From Ochrobactrum chromiisoli (GTDB taxonomy: Bacteria; Pseudomonadota; Alphaproteobacteria; Rhizobiales; Rhizobiaceae), in the NCBI RefSeq assembly GCF_026241335.1, contig NZ_JAPHAV010000001.1:186001-250000 (forward strand): a stretch of 64,000 nt of DNA, read 5' to 3'. The notes beneath the pieces are model-generated. The model searched no databases and was not told where the DNA came from. It saw only the letters and a list, made by a program, of their open reading frames with translations. Numbering within the stretch: the first letter of the stretch is position 1; every line of letters begins with the position of its first letter. A program made the position numbers and the translations under genes. This document shows, in pieces, positions 11,062 through 18,557 of the stretch.

Positions 11062-11709
11062 CTAAAGTCTTGTATCAGACGCAGCCTGAAAGAATTCCAT
11101 AATGAGACGCACGTCCTTTTCACCGGGCGCACGCTCTACACCGGACGATACATCAATACCCGGCGCATGCGTTTTTTGCAGCGCCTCGGCAATGTTGCCC
11201 GCATTTAGTCCACCGGAAAGCATGTAATCGACGTCCGCGTCAAGCGCATCGAGCAATGCCCAGTCAAACGATACACCATTGCCGCCCGGAAGCTCTGATC
11301 CTTTTGGCGGTTTGGCGTCAAAAAGAAAACGATCCGCAATGCCTTTATAAGGCGCAATCACGTCAAAATCTGACGCCTCACGCACAGCAAAAGCCTTGAT
11401 CACCGGCAGGCCATAGCGCTTTTTTACATCCGCCACACGTTCCGGCGTCTCGTGGCCGTGCAGTTGCAGCATGTCAGGCTTTGAGGCACGAACGATTTCA
11501 TCCAGCGTTTCGTCGTCCGCATCAACGCTCACAGCAACCACTTTGGCGCGGCCTTTTGCTGCTTCACGCAGGAGACCGGCATCGGCGGGTGTGAGATGCC
11601 GCGGGCTTTTGGGAAAGAAGATAAAGCCAATATGCGTCGCTCCGCCGTTGAGCGCAGCATCAACTGCTTCAGGCGTTTTGAGGCCGCATATTTTTATATC
11701 AAAAACCAT
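11062..11709 (-). CDS. trpF: Phosphoribosylanthranilate isomerase
   Basis: A 215-residue TIM-barrel enzyme catalysing the Amadori rearrangement of N-(5'-phosphoribosyl)anthranilate, the third step towards tryptophan. The N-terminal DIKICGLKTPEAV carries the catalytic cysteine, and the C-terminal LSGGLNAGNIAEAL the phosphate-binding loop. The frame is open to 11793, but the start at 11709 (MVFDIKICG) gives the usual length and avoids entering the YdcF-like gene. It heads the trpF-trpB-unknown-trpA run. Confidence 0.94.
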   Translation of the reverse strand: MVFDIKICGLKTPEAVDAALNGGATHIGFIFFPKSPRHLTPADAGLLREAAKGRAKVVAVSVDADDETLDEIVRASKPDMLQLHGHETPERVADVKKRYGLPVIKAFAVREASDFDVIAPYKGIADRFLFDAKPPKGSELPGGNGVSFDWALLDALDADVDYMLSGGLNAGNIAEALQKTHAPGIDVSSGVERAPGEKDVRLIMEFFQAASDTRL

Positions 11710-11740
11710 GGCGTTTCCGTCGCACATATTGCGGCGCGAC

Positions 11741-12394
11741 TCAAGCTGTTCCGGCTTCACTGCGAAGACCCGCGTCATCATAGCCCTCAGCAATCAGGGT
11801 ATCATACGCTTCCATGACCGCAAGGGGAACTGCCTGCGCAATCTGAAATCCCAGAGCCGGATATTCCAGAATGCGTCTGAGATCGCCTGTCATTTCGCGC
11901 ACCAGCTTTTCAAAATCATGGCCCGCTGTCGGCTGATCTTCAAAAGAGGTCGGCGGTGCGGTCACAAAAGACTTGGCTTCCGGCCACTGTCGGTCAACCG
12001 TTGCACGCACCCGGCGTTGTGTTTGTGGCTTGGTGACAAAAATCGCGCTGATGGCACCGGCCACCATTCTGTCGCGTGCGAAGCGAATATTCTCGCCAAT
12101 ATTTGTGGCATTCGGTTCGATGATGATCGCGCTTTGCGGCACACCTTCAGCAAGCGCGATTTCTGCAAAAGCCTCGGCTTCCGATGCCTTGTAAAGCCCT
12201 TTGGTCCAGTTGCCGCTATGGCCTGTGAACATGAGCCATGTGCCAAGGCCCTGCTTGAAGAGTTCTGCTGCATGTTTTGCAACGCGGCTATCATAGCTGC
12301 CCAATCCGATGATAACATCGGCCGGCTGAAGTTCATCGCAGAGGCAATGGTAATCCCATAGCATACGTGCTGCATTTTGAATGTTTGATGTCAT
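11741..12394 (-). CDS. YdcF/SanA-like (DUF218) family protein
   Basis: A 217-residue protein of the DUF218 family, seen from the order of its motifs: a DVIIGLGSYDSRVAKHAAELF segment, then MFTGHSGNWTKG, then the acidic stretch SEAEAFAEIALAEGVP and IIIEPNATNIGENIRFAR, which are the conserved family blocks. Unlike E. coli SanA it has no membrane anchor, so it is probably cytoplasmic. The biochemical role of the family is not settled. The start at 12394 overlaps the stop of the metallopeptidase gene upstream (ATGA), implying co-translation. trpF begins 31 bp downstream. Confidence 0.85.
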   Translation of the reverse strand: MTSNIQNAARMLWDYHCLCDELQPADVIIGLGSYDSRVAKHAAELFKQGLGTWLMFTGHSGNWTKGLYKASEAEAFAEIALAEGVPQSAIIIEPNATNIGENIRFARDRMVAGAISAIFVTKPQTQRRVRATVDRQWPEAKSFVTAPPTSFEDQPTAGHDFEKLVREMTGDLRRILEYPALGFQIAQAVPLAVMEAYDTLIAEGYDDAGLRSEAGTA

Positions 12395-13140
12395 GTAAAA
12401 TCGATAGCCTGTAATGCGCTGCCATTGCGCTTGAGCCATGCTTTGCAGCGCTCGGTATCGGGGCAAAGCTCCTGGCAGAGTTTCCAGAATTTTGGCCCGT
12501 GGTTCATCTCGATGAGATGCGCCACTTCATGGGCGACGAGATAATTGATCACAGGCGAAGGCGCCATGCCGATGCGCCATGAAAAGGAAAGCACGCCGTC
12601 AGAGGTACACGATCCCCATCGGCTTTTGGTATCCTTGAAACGCACCGCTTTGGCTTTTCGGCCTACGGTTGCCGTGTGGCGGGCCACCAGTTGCTCGATG
12701 TCACGTTTGACTTCGCGCTTGAGGTAATCGCTGACACGCCGCGCAAGATGTGCGGGATCGCCATGAACAAGCAGAATATTGCCTTCCAGCAAATCCACAG
12801 TGCCACGTCCGGGCTGATGGGTGATGAGGTGCGGCACACCGCGAATGGGTATTTTCACACCTGCACGAACACCAGCCTGATCTGGAATTTTTGCAATGCG
12901 GCTTTCGATCCAGCCTTCATGACGGATTAAAAAACTCTGCACCTCGCGGTCGGGCAAACCCGGTGGAATGGTGACGCGCAGCCCTTTGCCGCCGGTTTCA
13001 ATGCGCAGGGTCAAACGTTTGGCGCGCGGGTTTTCCAGCACGCGCAAAGGCAATTCACGTCCCGCGACCGCATGAATGCGTTCGCTTCTGACAGTCGCCG
13101 ACTTTTTGGCCGGGGAGGAACGAAATAAGGAAAAGCCCAT
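12391..13140 (-). CDS. YgjP-like (DUF45) zinc metallopeptidase
   Basis: A 249-residue protein of the YgjP/DUF45 family (SprT/WSS1-like zincins). The family signature SRWGSCTSDGVLSFSWRI is followed by the zinc-binding HExxH motif in LVAHEVAHLIEMNHGPKFW (about residues 203-221), with a third likely ligand in the trailing NHGPKFW. An N-terminal barrel-like region precedes it (ENPRAKRLTLRIE). The substrate is unknown. The start ATG at 13140 has no clear ribosome site. It is coupled to the YdcF-like gene. Confidence 0.9.
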   Translation of the reverse strand: MGFSLFRSSPAKKSATVRSERIHAVAGRELPLRVLENPRAKRLTLRIETGGKGLRVTIPPGLPDREVQSFLIRHEGWIESRIAKIPDQAGVRAGVKIPIRGVPHLITHQPGRGTVDLLEGNILLVHGDPAHLARRVSDYLKREVKRDIEQLVARHTATVGRKAKAVRFKDTKSRWGSCTSDGVLSFSWRIGMAPSPVINYLVAHEVAHLIEMNHGPKFWKLCQELCPDTERCKAWLKRNGSALQAIDFT

Positions 13141-13194
13141 CGCTTAGAGATAAGTGATTCGCGAAAAAAGCCAGAATTTTTTCTACAACTCGAC

Positions 13195-13223
13195 AAAAAC
13201 GGCACGGAGAAACCGCGCCGTTT
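13195..13223 (-). terminator. Intrinsic terminator downstream of the DUF2852 gene
   Basis: Read on the minus strand: arms AAACGGC and GCCGTTT with an inner CGG/CCG pairing, followed by a run of T. Confidence 0.75.
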
Positions 13224-13237
13224 GAGATAATGACTGT

Positions 13238-13684
13238 TTAGATATCCGTGACATCATTGCTGTTGTTCTTCGCTGGCGTGCGTTTGCCATTGGCGCGACG
13301 CTCATTCATGAAGCGGTCAAACTCTTCCTTGTCGCGGGCACGGCGAAGTTCCTGCGCATAGGCTTCGAAATCGGCGCGGGCTTCTTCAAGCTTGCGACGT
13401 TCTTCCGCCAGGCGCTCAAGTTCTTCACGACGCCAGTCATCGAAAGCAGCGTTGCCGGTTGAACCGCCAAAGCCGAAGCTTTCACTTTTGCCGCAGTTTC
13501 TGAAAGAGCCAAACATCGAGTCGGTCTTTTCGTTCACTTGGCGTTTGAAATCACCAAGGCGATCGCCCCAGATGATATAGGCGAGCATGGCAAGGCCAAG
13601 CGGCCAGAAGAAGATAAAACCCAGCACCATCAGCGCAATCGTCGCTGGTGTCCATGCGGGGCGGAGCAATGCAGAATTGGTCAT
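13238..13684 (-). CDS. DUF2852 family membrane protein
   Basis: A 148-residue protein with one or two membrane segments near the N-terminus (residues 13-39, TIALMVLGFIFFWPLGLAML), then a glycine/phenylalanine patch. A long charged region (DWRREELERLAEERRKLEE and onwards, about residues 83-130) looks like a coiled coil facing the cytoplasm. This matches the alphaproteobacterial DUF2852 family, which has no known function. A GGAG stands 5 bases before the ATG. It ends at its own terminator and is probably monocistronic. Confidence 0.85.
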   Translation of the reverse strand: MTNSALLRPAWTPATIALMVLGFIFFWPLGLAMLAYIIWGDRLGDFKRQVNEKTDSMFGSFRNCGKSESFGFGGSTGNAAFDDWRREELERLAEERRKLEEARADFEAYAQELRRARDKEEFDRFMNERRANGKRTPAKNNSNDVTDI

Positions 13685-13809
13685 GGTCTACTCCGTGAAT
13701 TCCGGGCCGTTTGCTGATCTCGCGGCTTGAAATGGACGTGGTGAACCAATTGCGGCTTTTCAAGAATATCCTCGGCTCAATCGCGCTTAGTGGGTGCTAA
13801 CCAATGTGA

Positions 13810-14961
13810 TTATCTCGGAATTTTTTTGCGCAAATGTTCGAGTGTTGCCACACCAAGCCCTGCCAGCAATGCCCAGAAGGCGGATCCGACACCGAAAAAA
13901 GCGATGCCGGAAGCCGTCACAGCAAATGTTATGACCGCAGCAAGCCGCTCTTCTTCATGTTTGAGGGCGAGCGCCATGGCATTGATGAAGGGGCCAGTCA
14001 GCGCAAGGCCCGCCACAAGGGCAATCAGTGTTGCAGGCAGCACGGCGAAGATTGCAACCAGTGACGCGCCGAACAGGGCAAACAACACATAAAGAGCGGC
14101 ATAGACAGGACCCGTCATCCAGCGTTTTTTGGGGTCGGGATGCGCATCGGGGCCGGTGCAGAGCGCTGCGGAGATTGCTGCGAGATTGCTTGTTGCAGCA
14201 CCAAATGGAGCAGAAATCAGCGAGAAAAGCCCGGTCACTTGCAAGGCCGGGCCTGTTGGCGGCTCATAGCCGGAAGCGCGCAAAACGGCAAAACCCGGCA
14301 GGTTCTGCGAGGCCATTGTCACGATATAAAGCGGCAGCGCCAGCCCGATGATCGCGCCCATGTGAAATTCCGGCCAGATCATCGTGAGCGTCGAAATTTC
14401 CGGCGCAGGCAATTGCGGTGCGCGCCCTGATATCAAGGCATAGGCCATACCGAGCACAAGCACGGCAATAACGGCAAGCGACGGGTTAAACAGGCGCACG
14501 ACAAAGAACAGAACCACCATCGGCAAAACGAACGAAGGGTCGAGCGGTACGGCTTTGGCTGCCGCAATGACAAAGCTGAGAAGAACGCCTGCCAGCATAC
14601 CCGATGCGATGGAAGACGGAATGCGGGAGACAAGCGTGGAAAGCTGGCGGATAAGCCCGGTTGCAATCAATGCGATGGATGTAACGATAAACGCGCCCAC
14701 GGCCTCCGGCATGGTGAAGCCAACACTTGCACCGATCAAAGCCAGTCCTGGCGTGGACCATGCCGCGATAATCGGCATTTTGTAACGCACACTGAGCCAT
14801 GCGGAAGAGCCGGCAATGGCAAGGCAGGCCGCCGTCACCCAGCTTGCGGTTTCGGCCTGGGTTGCACCAAGCACCTTTGCTGCCGCAATAATAAGCGCCA
14901 GCGTGCCGCCAAAGCCGACAATCGCCGCCACGGTCGAAGAAGCAAAAACCGAAAAGCGCAT
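13810..14961 (-). CDS. benE: BenE-type benzoate/H+ symporter family transporter
   Basis: A 383-residue, very hydrophobic protein with about eleven or twelve membrane segments along its whole length. Family features include the opening FSVFASSTVAAIVGFGGTLALI, the PIIAAWSTPGLALIGA segment, LPLYIVTMASQNLPGFAVLRASGY, and the central FGAATSNLAAISAALCTG. The family moves benzoate or other aromatic acids with protons, but the real substrate here is unknown: no aromatic-degradation gene is close by. It starts 2 bases after the hydrolase stop and so is probably co-transcribed with it. Confidence 0.9.
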   Translation of the reverse strand: MRFSVFASSTVAAIVGFGGTLALIIAAAKVLGATQAETASWVTAACLAIAGSSAWLSVRYKMPIIAAWSTPGLALIGASVGFTMPEAVGAFIVTSIALIATGLIRQLSTLVSRIPSSIASGMLAGVLLSFVIAAAKAVPLDPSFVLPMVVLFFVVRLFNPSLAVIAVLVLGMAYALISGRAPQLPAPEISTLTMIWPEFHMGAIIGLALPLYIVTMASQNLPGFAVLRASGYEPPTGPALQVTGLFSLISAPFGAATSNLAAISAALCTGPDAHPDPKKRWMTGPVYAALYVLFALFGASLVAIFAVLPATLIALVAGLALTGPFINAMALALKHEEERLAAVITFAVTASGIAFFGVGSAFWALLAGLGVATLEHLRKKIPR

Positions 14962-14963
14962 CG

Positions 14964-15743
14964 CTATGCCCCTGTCGATAAGCGTTCGGCAAGGCCGGAA
15001 ACCGTGCGGATCAGCAGCTCAAGGTCCTGCGGGCGCGACAGACGATGATCACCATCGCGCACGAGCGTCAGCGTCACATCATCCACCGGCAGATGTTCAA
15101 CGAGTTTCAGCGCATGTTGATAGGGCACGGCCTCATCCTGCATCCCTTGCAGAATATGCACCGGACAACCTGTTTCGATAATGCCCTTGAGTACGAGATT
15201 GTTGCGTCCGTCTTCCATCAGCGCACGGGTATAGATGTAGGGATTTGGCGAATATTCCGAAGGCTCTTCAAAATAGCCTTGTGCGATCAGGTCTTTCTTC
15301 TGTGCGTCGGTCAGCGATGGTTCGACAAGTTCGGCGGTAAAGTCGGGCGCAGGCGCAATCAGAATGATTCCTGCCGGAGACTTGCCAGCCTTTTTAAGCT
15401 CTTGCGCCATGCGCAATGCGATCCAGCCGCCCATGGAGGATCCGACGAGGATCTGCGGCCCCTTCGCATATTTGTCCAACACGCTGAGGCTTTCATTCAG
15501 CCAGCGTGAGATTGTACCCTGATTGAAGTCGCCGCCCGAAGAGCCATGGCCTGAATAATCAAACCGCAAAGCGGAGCGCCCGGTCTTTTCTGCCCATTCA
15601 TCAAGAGCAATGGCCTTGGTTCCAAGCATGTCGGAACGGTAGCCGCCAAGCCAGACGACACCCGGTGCATGATGTCCGACACGGTTGCGAACGGCAATGT
15701 CTGCACCATCGATATCAATAAAGTCCGGCTGTGCTTCGCTCAT
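14964..15743 (-). CDS. Alpha/beta hydrolase
   Basis: A 259-residue alpha/beta-fold serine hydrolase. The nucleophile elbow is VGSSMGGWIAL (Ser103), with the HG-type loop VVWLGGYRSDM upstream and the region FDYSGHGSSGG following. The likely acid is in LQGMQDEAVPY and the likely histidine in DGDHRLSRPQDL. The start at 15743 (MSEAQPDFIDIDG) has a strong AGGAGG 6 bases upstream, so the longer frame reaching 15794 is rejected. No signal peptide is seen, so it is cytoplasmic; the natural ester or amide substrate cannot be told. It is coupled to benE downstream. Confidence 0.9.
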   Translation of the reverse strand: MSEAQPDFIDIDGADIAVRNRVGHHAPGVVWLGGYRSDMLGTKAIALDEWAEKTGRSALRFDYSGHGSSGGDFNQGTISRWLNESLSVLDKYAKGPQILVGSSMGGWIALRMAQELKKAGKSPAGIILIAPAPDFTAELVEPSLTDAQKKDLIAQGYFEEPSEYSPNPYIYTRALMEDGRNNLVLKGIIETGCPVHILQGMQDEAVPYQHALKLVEHLPVDDVTLTLVRDGDHRLSRPQDLELLIRTVSGLAERLSTGA

Positions 15744-16034
15744 TTTGTGCCTCCTGATTAGAGCAATCGCGATCCCATGATTTTCATTTGCCATTTATGA
15801 GAGCCTTAGAAAACCTCATTGCCTTGAAATATTGAGCAATGTGACCGATATGTCGCTCAACGCTCCCGAAATACTTCTTTATTTGTCGGGGGTGATTTTC
15901 CCTGTCAAAGATGCTATTGACTTTACCGCTCGCTTGACCACATTTCCGCGTTAAACAGGGGTTTGATGGGAAAAGGCCGTCGCGGGCCATGAAGTTAAGC
16001 CGCCTATGACGTTAATAATCAGGAGATAACGACC
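15744..16034. other. Intergenic region with infC leader; no gene
   Basis: This 291-base region separates two divergent units and holds the leaders of the hydrolase operon (minus) and infC (plus). Short frames on both strands have no ribosome site and no recognisable product. A TTGACT at 15917 is a possible -35 for infC but I find no convincing -10 box. The infC frame has a stop at 15996-15998 and no ATG, GTG or TTG after it. Confidence 0.6.
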
Positions 16035-16037
16035 ATT
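16021..16037 (+). promoter_or_regulatory. Shine-Dalgarno and AUU start of infC
   Basis: AGGAG at 16021-16025 sits 9 bases before an ATT at 16035. Between the in-frame stop at 15996 and this ATT there is no ATG, GTG or TTG, so initiation must use a rare codon. AUU starts of infC let IF-3 repress its own synthesis in E. coli. Confidence 0.88.
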
Positions 16038-16571
16038 CGCCGACCGTTCAGAGCGACGCCGGTCCAGAAAGACGGACCGCGCTCCAACCGTGATATCCGG
16101 GTTCCCCGGGTCCAGCTTATCGATGCCGAAGGCCTTAACCACGGCAGCATCCCGACGCAAGACGCTATTGCGATGGCAGAAGAAGCGGGTCTCGATCTTG
16201 TCGAGATCGTGCCCAATGCCGAGCCGCCGGTATGTAAGATCGTGGATCTCGGTAAGCTGAAGTATCAGAATCAGAAAAAAGCCTCCGAAGCACGCAAGAA
16301 GCAGAAAACGGTCGAAATCAAAGAAATTAAGATGCGACCGAACATCGACACGCATGATTATGAAGTGAAGATGAAGGCTGCGCTGCGTTTCTTTGAAGAG
16401 GGCGATAAGGTCAAGGTAACTCTTCGTTTCCGTGGCCGTGAAATGGCCCACCAGGAGCTTGGTATGAAGCTTCTGTTGCGCGTGAAGGAAGATACTGTTG
16501 ACATCGCCAAGGTGGAGTCCGAGCCAAAGCTCGAAGGCCGCCAGATGATGATGGTTCTGGCTCCGCGCTAA
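16035..16571 (+). CDS. infC: Translation initiation factor IF-3
   Basis: A 178-residue IF-3, which keeps 30S subunits free and checks start-codon pairing. The N-domain begins with [19 protein letters not shown], and the hallmark [12 protein letters not shown] is encoded at about 16098-16133. The C-domain ([28 protein letters not shown]) ends the protein. A search limited to ATG starts would wrongly begin at 16173 and lose 46 conserved residues; the ATT at 16035 with its AGGAG restores the full domain. A hairpin follows the stop directly. Confidence 0.95.
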   Translation: MRRPFRATPVQKDGPRSNRDIRVPRVQLIDAEGLNHGSIPTQDAIAMAEEAGLDLVEIVPNAEPPVCKIVDLGKLKYQNQKKASEARKKQKTVEIKEIKMRPNIDTHDYEVKMKAALRFFEEGDKVKVTLRFRGREMAHQELGMKLLLRVKEDTVDIAKVESEPKLEGRQMMMVLAPR

Positions 16572-16590
16572 ATTTAAAACTCTGCCTTTG

Positions 16591-16615
16591 AAAAGCCGCC
16601 TTTGGGCGGCTTTTC
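16591..16615 (+). terminator. Intrinsic terminator after infC
   Basis: Arms AAAAGCCGCC and GGCGGCTTTT around a TTTG loop, 20 bases after the infC stop. It would reduce read-through into the methyltransferase gene. Confidence 0.75.
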
Positions 16616-16648
16616 GTTGCTCCAACATTTCAGCAGTTAGAGATTAAC

Positions 16649-17263
16649 ATGAAAACTTTGGGCGAACTGGGCAAGTATCAGCAAAGACGCCGTCTTGCGA
16701 TTGCCATTGTTATAGGGCTTCTTGTCGTGGCCCTTCTGTTTGTGAGTTCCCAATCCGATGGGTATTTGCATGAATATATCGAAGCTTTCGGCATAAGCCT
16801 CATCGTTGCGGCCATTCTCGGTCGTATGTGGTGCACGCTTTATATCGGTGGGCGCAAAAGCGCGGAAATCGTGCAGACCGGTCCTTATTCGCTCACCCGC
16901 AACCCGCTTTATGTGTTCAGCAGCATCGGCGCGATCGGCATCGGCGCTCAGACAGGCAGCTTCATTATTGCTCTGGCCTTTGGCGTGCTGTGTTATCTGG
17001 CTTTTTCGATTGTCATCCGCACGGAAGAGAAGTTTCTCAAAGCCAATTTCGGAAAGCCTTACGCGGATTATTGCGCACGTGTACCGCGATTCTTTCCGCG
17101 CTTTTCCGCATTCCGCGACGAGGATGCGCTGCTGGTAAAACCGGACCGGCTTTATCGGACATTTACCGATGGACTGGTGTTCTTTGTGGCTTATCCGTTC
17201 TTTGAGCTTATCGAATATCTGCAAAACATCCACGCATTGCCGATTTTGCTGCGTCTTTATTGA
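16649..17263 (+). CDS. Isoprenylcysteine carboxyl methyltransferase-like membrane protein
   Basis: A 204-residue integral membrane protein of the ICMT/phospholipid-methyltransferase superfamily. It has membrane segments near residues 16-34, 45-65 and 95-125, then the family signature GPYSLTRNPLYVFS (about 77-90). The SAM-site half EEKFLKANFGKPYADYCARVPRFFP (about 129-153) follows. Bacterial members methylate lipids or small molecules; the substrate here is unknown. It lies between infC and rpmI, an unusual place because these two are normally adjacent in a single operon. No clear ribosome site is seen apart from a weak TTAGAGA. Confidence 0.87.
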   Translation: MKTLGELGKYQQRRRLAIAIVIGLLVVALLFVSSQSDGYLHEYIEAFGISLIVAAILGRMWCTLYIGGRKSAEIVQTGPYSLTRNPLYVFSSIGAIGIGAQTGSFIIALAFGVLCYLAFSIVIRTEEKFLKANFGKPYADYCARVPRFFPRFSAFRDEDALLVKPDRLYRTFTDGLVFFVAYPFFELIEYLQNIHALPILLRLY

Positions 17264-17343
17264 AAATCAGGCGCGATTGCGTGCAATTCGGGCTGATTCA
17301 GGCATTGCGTTTTCTGGCCTTTAAGCCTATAAGGCCGCGTTCG

Positions 17344-17373
17344 AACCGCCCGGCAGGGCATGCCGTGGCGGTT
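17344..17373 (+). promoter_or_regulatory. Strong hairpin in the rpmI leader
   Basis: Arms AACCGCCCGGCA and TGCCGtGGCGGTT pair over 12 bp with one bulged T around the loop GGGCA. The bases after it (TCGTATGCTTTTC) are only weakly T-rich, so it could be a poor terminator for the methyltransferase gene or part of a regulatory leader. Confidence 0.6.
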
Positions 17374-17447
17374 TCGTATGCTTTTCGGACTTGGTCGGTC
17401 CGGGAGTCAAACAAGGTTCCGGTCTTTTGCAGGACGGACGCCGCTCA

Positions 17448-17535
17448 ATACAAGAGACGTCGAGTGCCGAATGGCACGAGGGGGATCGCAAATATTAAGA
17501 GGCGTGAAGTGCTGAAAGCACGACGGGGACTAAAC
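17448..17535 (+). repeat. Two diverged copies of the pheS-leader hairpin element
   Basis: Copy A (17448-17493) carries the stem GTGCC-GAAT-GGCAC. Copy B (17494-17535) carries GTGCT-GAA-AGCAC. Both share with the pheS units an upstream AAGAG-like stretch, the GCACGA after the stem and a G-rich GGGGA. The stem is kept while its bases change. Confidence 0.75.
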
Positions 17536-17549
17536 AAAGGAGTAGCAAA

Positions 17550-17750
17550 ATGCCCAAGATGAAGACCAAATCGGCTGCTAAGAAGCGGTTCAAAATCACT
17601 GGCACTGGCAAGGTTGTAGCTGCGGCTGCAGGCAAGCGCCATGGCATGATCAAGCGCTCGAACAAGTTCATTCGCGATGCACGCGGCACCATGGTGCTCT
17701 CGGAAGCAGATGCGAAGATCGTAAAACAGTTCCTGCCTAACGGCCTCTAA
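17550..17750 (+). CDS. rpmI: 50S ribosomal protein L35
   Basis: A 66-residue, strongly basic protein, the usual length for L35. It opens with the family signature [21 protein letters not shown] and ends with [12 protein letters not shown]. An AGGAG stands 7 bases before the ATG. rplT follows after 28 bp, and the two are co-transcribed in all bacteria I know. In E. coli L20 represses this operon by binding its leader, and the structured leader here makes similar control plausible. Confidence 0.97.
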   Translation: MPKMKTKSAAKKRFKITGTGKVVAAAAGKRHGMIKRSNKFIRDARGTMVLSEADAKIVKQFLPNGL

Positions 17751-17778
17751 GCCGTCTATCCTCTAAGGAGATCATAAC

Positions 17779-18183
17779 ATGGCACGTGTAAAACGCGGCG
17801 TAACTTCCCACGCCAAGCACAAAAAAGTTCTCGAGCAGGCTTCCGGTTTCCGCGGCCGTCGTAAAAATACGATTCGCACCGCTAAGGCTGCTGTTGATCG
17901 TTCGAAGCAATATGCTTACCGCGATCGCAAGAATCGCAAGCGCACGTTCCGCGCTCTGTGGATTCAGCGTATCAACGCTGCTGTCCGCGAACAGGGCCTG
18001 ACCTATGGCCGTTTCATCGATGGTCTTGCAAAGGCTGGTATCGAAATCGACCGTAAGGTTCTTTCCGACATCGCAATCCATGAACCTGATGCGTTCGGTG
18101 CGCTGGTTGCTTCTGCAAAGAAGGCTCTTGAGTACCTCAAGAACACCGAGACACCAAACGCTTTTGAAGGCGCTGTTCGCTAA
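17779..18183 (+). CDS. rplT: 50S ribosomal protein L20
   Basis: A 134-residue L20 with the family opening [21 protein letters not shown], the basic [18 protein letters not shown] and the globular [20 protein letters not shown]. It binds 23S rRNA early in 50S assembly. In both E. coli and Bacillus it is also the autogenous repressor of its operon. AAGGAG precedes the ATG. The gene runs slightly longer than E. coli L20 (118 residues), with an extra acidic/lysine tail as usual in this order. A terminator follows about 40 bp later. Confidence 0.97.
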   Translation: MARVKRGVTSHAKHKKVLEQASGFRGRRKNTIRTAKAAVDRSKQYAYRDRKNRKRTFRALWIQRINAAVREQGLTYGRFIDGLAKAGIEIDRKVLSDIAIHEPDAFGALVASAKKALEYLKNTETPNAFEGAVR

Positions 18184-18221
18184 GCCAGCCGCCTTCCCGA
18201 AGCGATATTGTTAATTTTGGG

Positions 18222-18255
18222 AACCCGCGCTGGCTCGGCTGGCGCGGGTTTTTCT
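18222..18255 (+). terminator. Intrinsic terminator after rplT
   Basis: Arms AACCCGCGC and GCGCGGGTT with a T run. It separates rplT from the repeat array, so the array is probably transcribed mainly from a pheS promoter. Confidence 0.85.
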
Positions 18256-18291
18256 TTCGTATCTGATGCCAGCGGCGCGACAGTGAAGCTA

Positions 18292-18555
18292 AAACAAGAG
18301 GCGTGGAGTGCTGCAAGCACGACAGGGACGTAAATAAACAAGAGGCGTGGAGTGCCGCAGGCACGACAGGGACGTAAATAAACAAGAGGCGTGGAGTGCC
18401 GCAGGCACGACAGGGACGCAAATAAACAAGAGGCGTGGAGTGCCGCAGGCACGACAGGGACGTAAATAAACAAGAGGCGTGGAGTGCCGCAGGCACGACA
18501 GGGACGCAAATAAACAAGAGGCGTGGAGTGCCGCAAGCACGACAGGGACGTAAAT
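18292..18555 (+). repeat. Six 44-bp tandem repeats in the pheS leader
   Basis: Units start at 18292, 18336, 18380, 18424, 18468 and 18512, exactly 44 bp apart, and the array ends 2 bases before the pheS ATG. Units differ only at three positions. Each holds a hairpin: GTGCT-GCA-AGCAC in unit 1, GTGCC-GCA-GGCAC in units 2-5, and GTGCC-GCA-AGCAC in unit 6. The change from unit 1 to unit 2 is compensatory. Position 40 is T, T, C, T, C, T. The AGGGA of the last unit (18544-18548) is 9 bases from the pheS ATG and is the likely ribosome site. Confidence 0.95.
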
Positions 18556-18557
18556 AG

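Larger units (their letters stand above)
17264..17549 (+). other. Long structured leader of rpmI
   Basis: 286 bases without a gene. It contains a GGCCTT/AAGGCC hairpin (about 17319-17335), a strong 12-bp hairpin at 17344-17373, and two diverged copies of the 44-bp element that fills the pheS leader (17448-17493 and 17494-17535). It ends with an AGGAG ribosome site 7 bases before rpmI. Confidence 0.7.

Noticed and set aside
15784..15990. Small minus-strand gene upstream of the hydrolase
   Set aside because: No ribosome site and no recognisable product; the hydrolase has its own AGGAGG downstream of it.
18292..18555. CRISPR array
   Set aside because: The 44-bp units are contiguous with no unique spacers between them, and no cas genes are near.
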